Shown one piece after another: positions 6,224 through 6,250 of a stretch of DNA of 6,250 nucleotides. This stretch comes from Hyphomicrobiales bacterium. Its GTDB lineage: Bacteria > Pseudomonadota > Alphaproteobacteria > Rhizobiales > Rhizobiaceae. The notes below the pieces were generated by a model. It saw only the letters and a program-made list of their open reading frames with translations. It did not search any database and was not told the origin of the DNA. The stretch lies in the NCBI GenBank assembly GCA_011087745.1, contig JAALLB010000108.1, positions 1 through 6,250 on the forward strand, in the 5' to 3' direction. Position 1 is the stretch's first letter; the number at the start of each line of letters is the position of its first letter. A program made the translations under genes and the position numbers.

Positions 6224-6250
6224 CTGCGGTTGAAAATTGGATTCTTTAGG

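Noticed and set aside
1..6250. tRNA, rRNA, CRISPR arrays, insertion sequences, toxin-antitoxin or defence genes
   Set aside because: No cloverleaf-like stretch, regularly spaced repeat, transposase motif or terminal inverted repeat was found; all long frames are explained by acnA, the ccm genes and the NUDIX fragment.

Overview
The window looks like chromosomal core sequence from an alphaproteobacterium, most likely of the Hyphomicrobiales (Rhizobiales) or a nearby marine lineage. This rests on gene order: an AcnA-type aconitase transcribed away from a ccmABCDG cytochrome c maturation operon is, as I recall, the arrangement in Agrobacterium- and Brucella-like genomes. The protein sequences also read like that group. 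Base composition is moderate, lower in GC than typical rhizobia. I cannot name a genus.

Layout: 1-237 is AT-rich non-coding sequence downstream of acnA, with several short inverted repeats and a weak terminator candidate. 238-2937 (minus) is a complete 899-residue aconitate hydratase with all three cluster-ligating cysteines. 2938-3128 is a divergent intergenic region. It has a TATAAT box on the acnA side and, next to the ccmA start, a 10-bp perfect inverted repeat embedded in three helically phased TTCTAG half-sites. 3129-5937 (plus) is a tight operon: ccmA, ccmB, ccmC, ccmD (53 residues) and ccmG. The ccmA/ccmB and ccmC/ccmD junctions are TAATG overlaps and ccmD/ccmG overlap by 8 bases. 6005 to the right edge carries the start of a zinc-ribbon NUDIX hydrolase whose frame breaks at the entrance to the NUDIX box.

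Function: CcmA (ATPase), CcmB (membrane subunit), CcmC (heme-handling protein) and CcmD (small membrane subunit) form the ABC module that loads heme onto CcmE and releases holo-CcmE. CcmG is the periplasmic thioredoxin-like reductant that keeps the apocytochrome heme-binding cysteines reduced. ccmE, ccmF, ccmH and ccmI are not here; in alphaproteobacteria they usually form a second locus. Aconitase (4Fe-4S) and cytochrome c maturation (heme) both depend on iron, so a shared divergent control region is plausible but unproven.

I found no new defence, mobile or biosynthetic system. The parts most worth checking are the palindromic, phased element in front of ccmA and the broken NUDIX gene at the right end.
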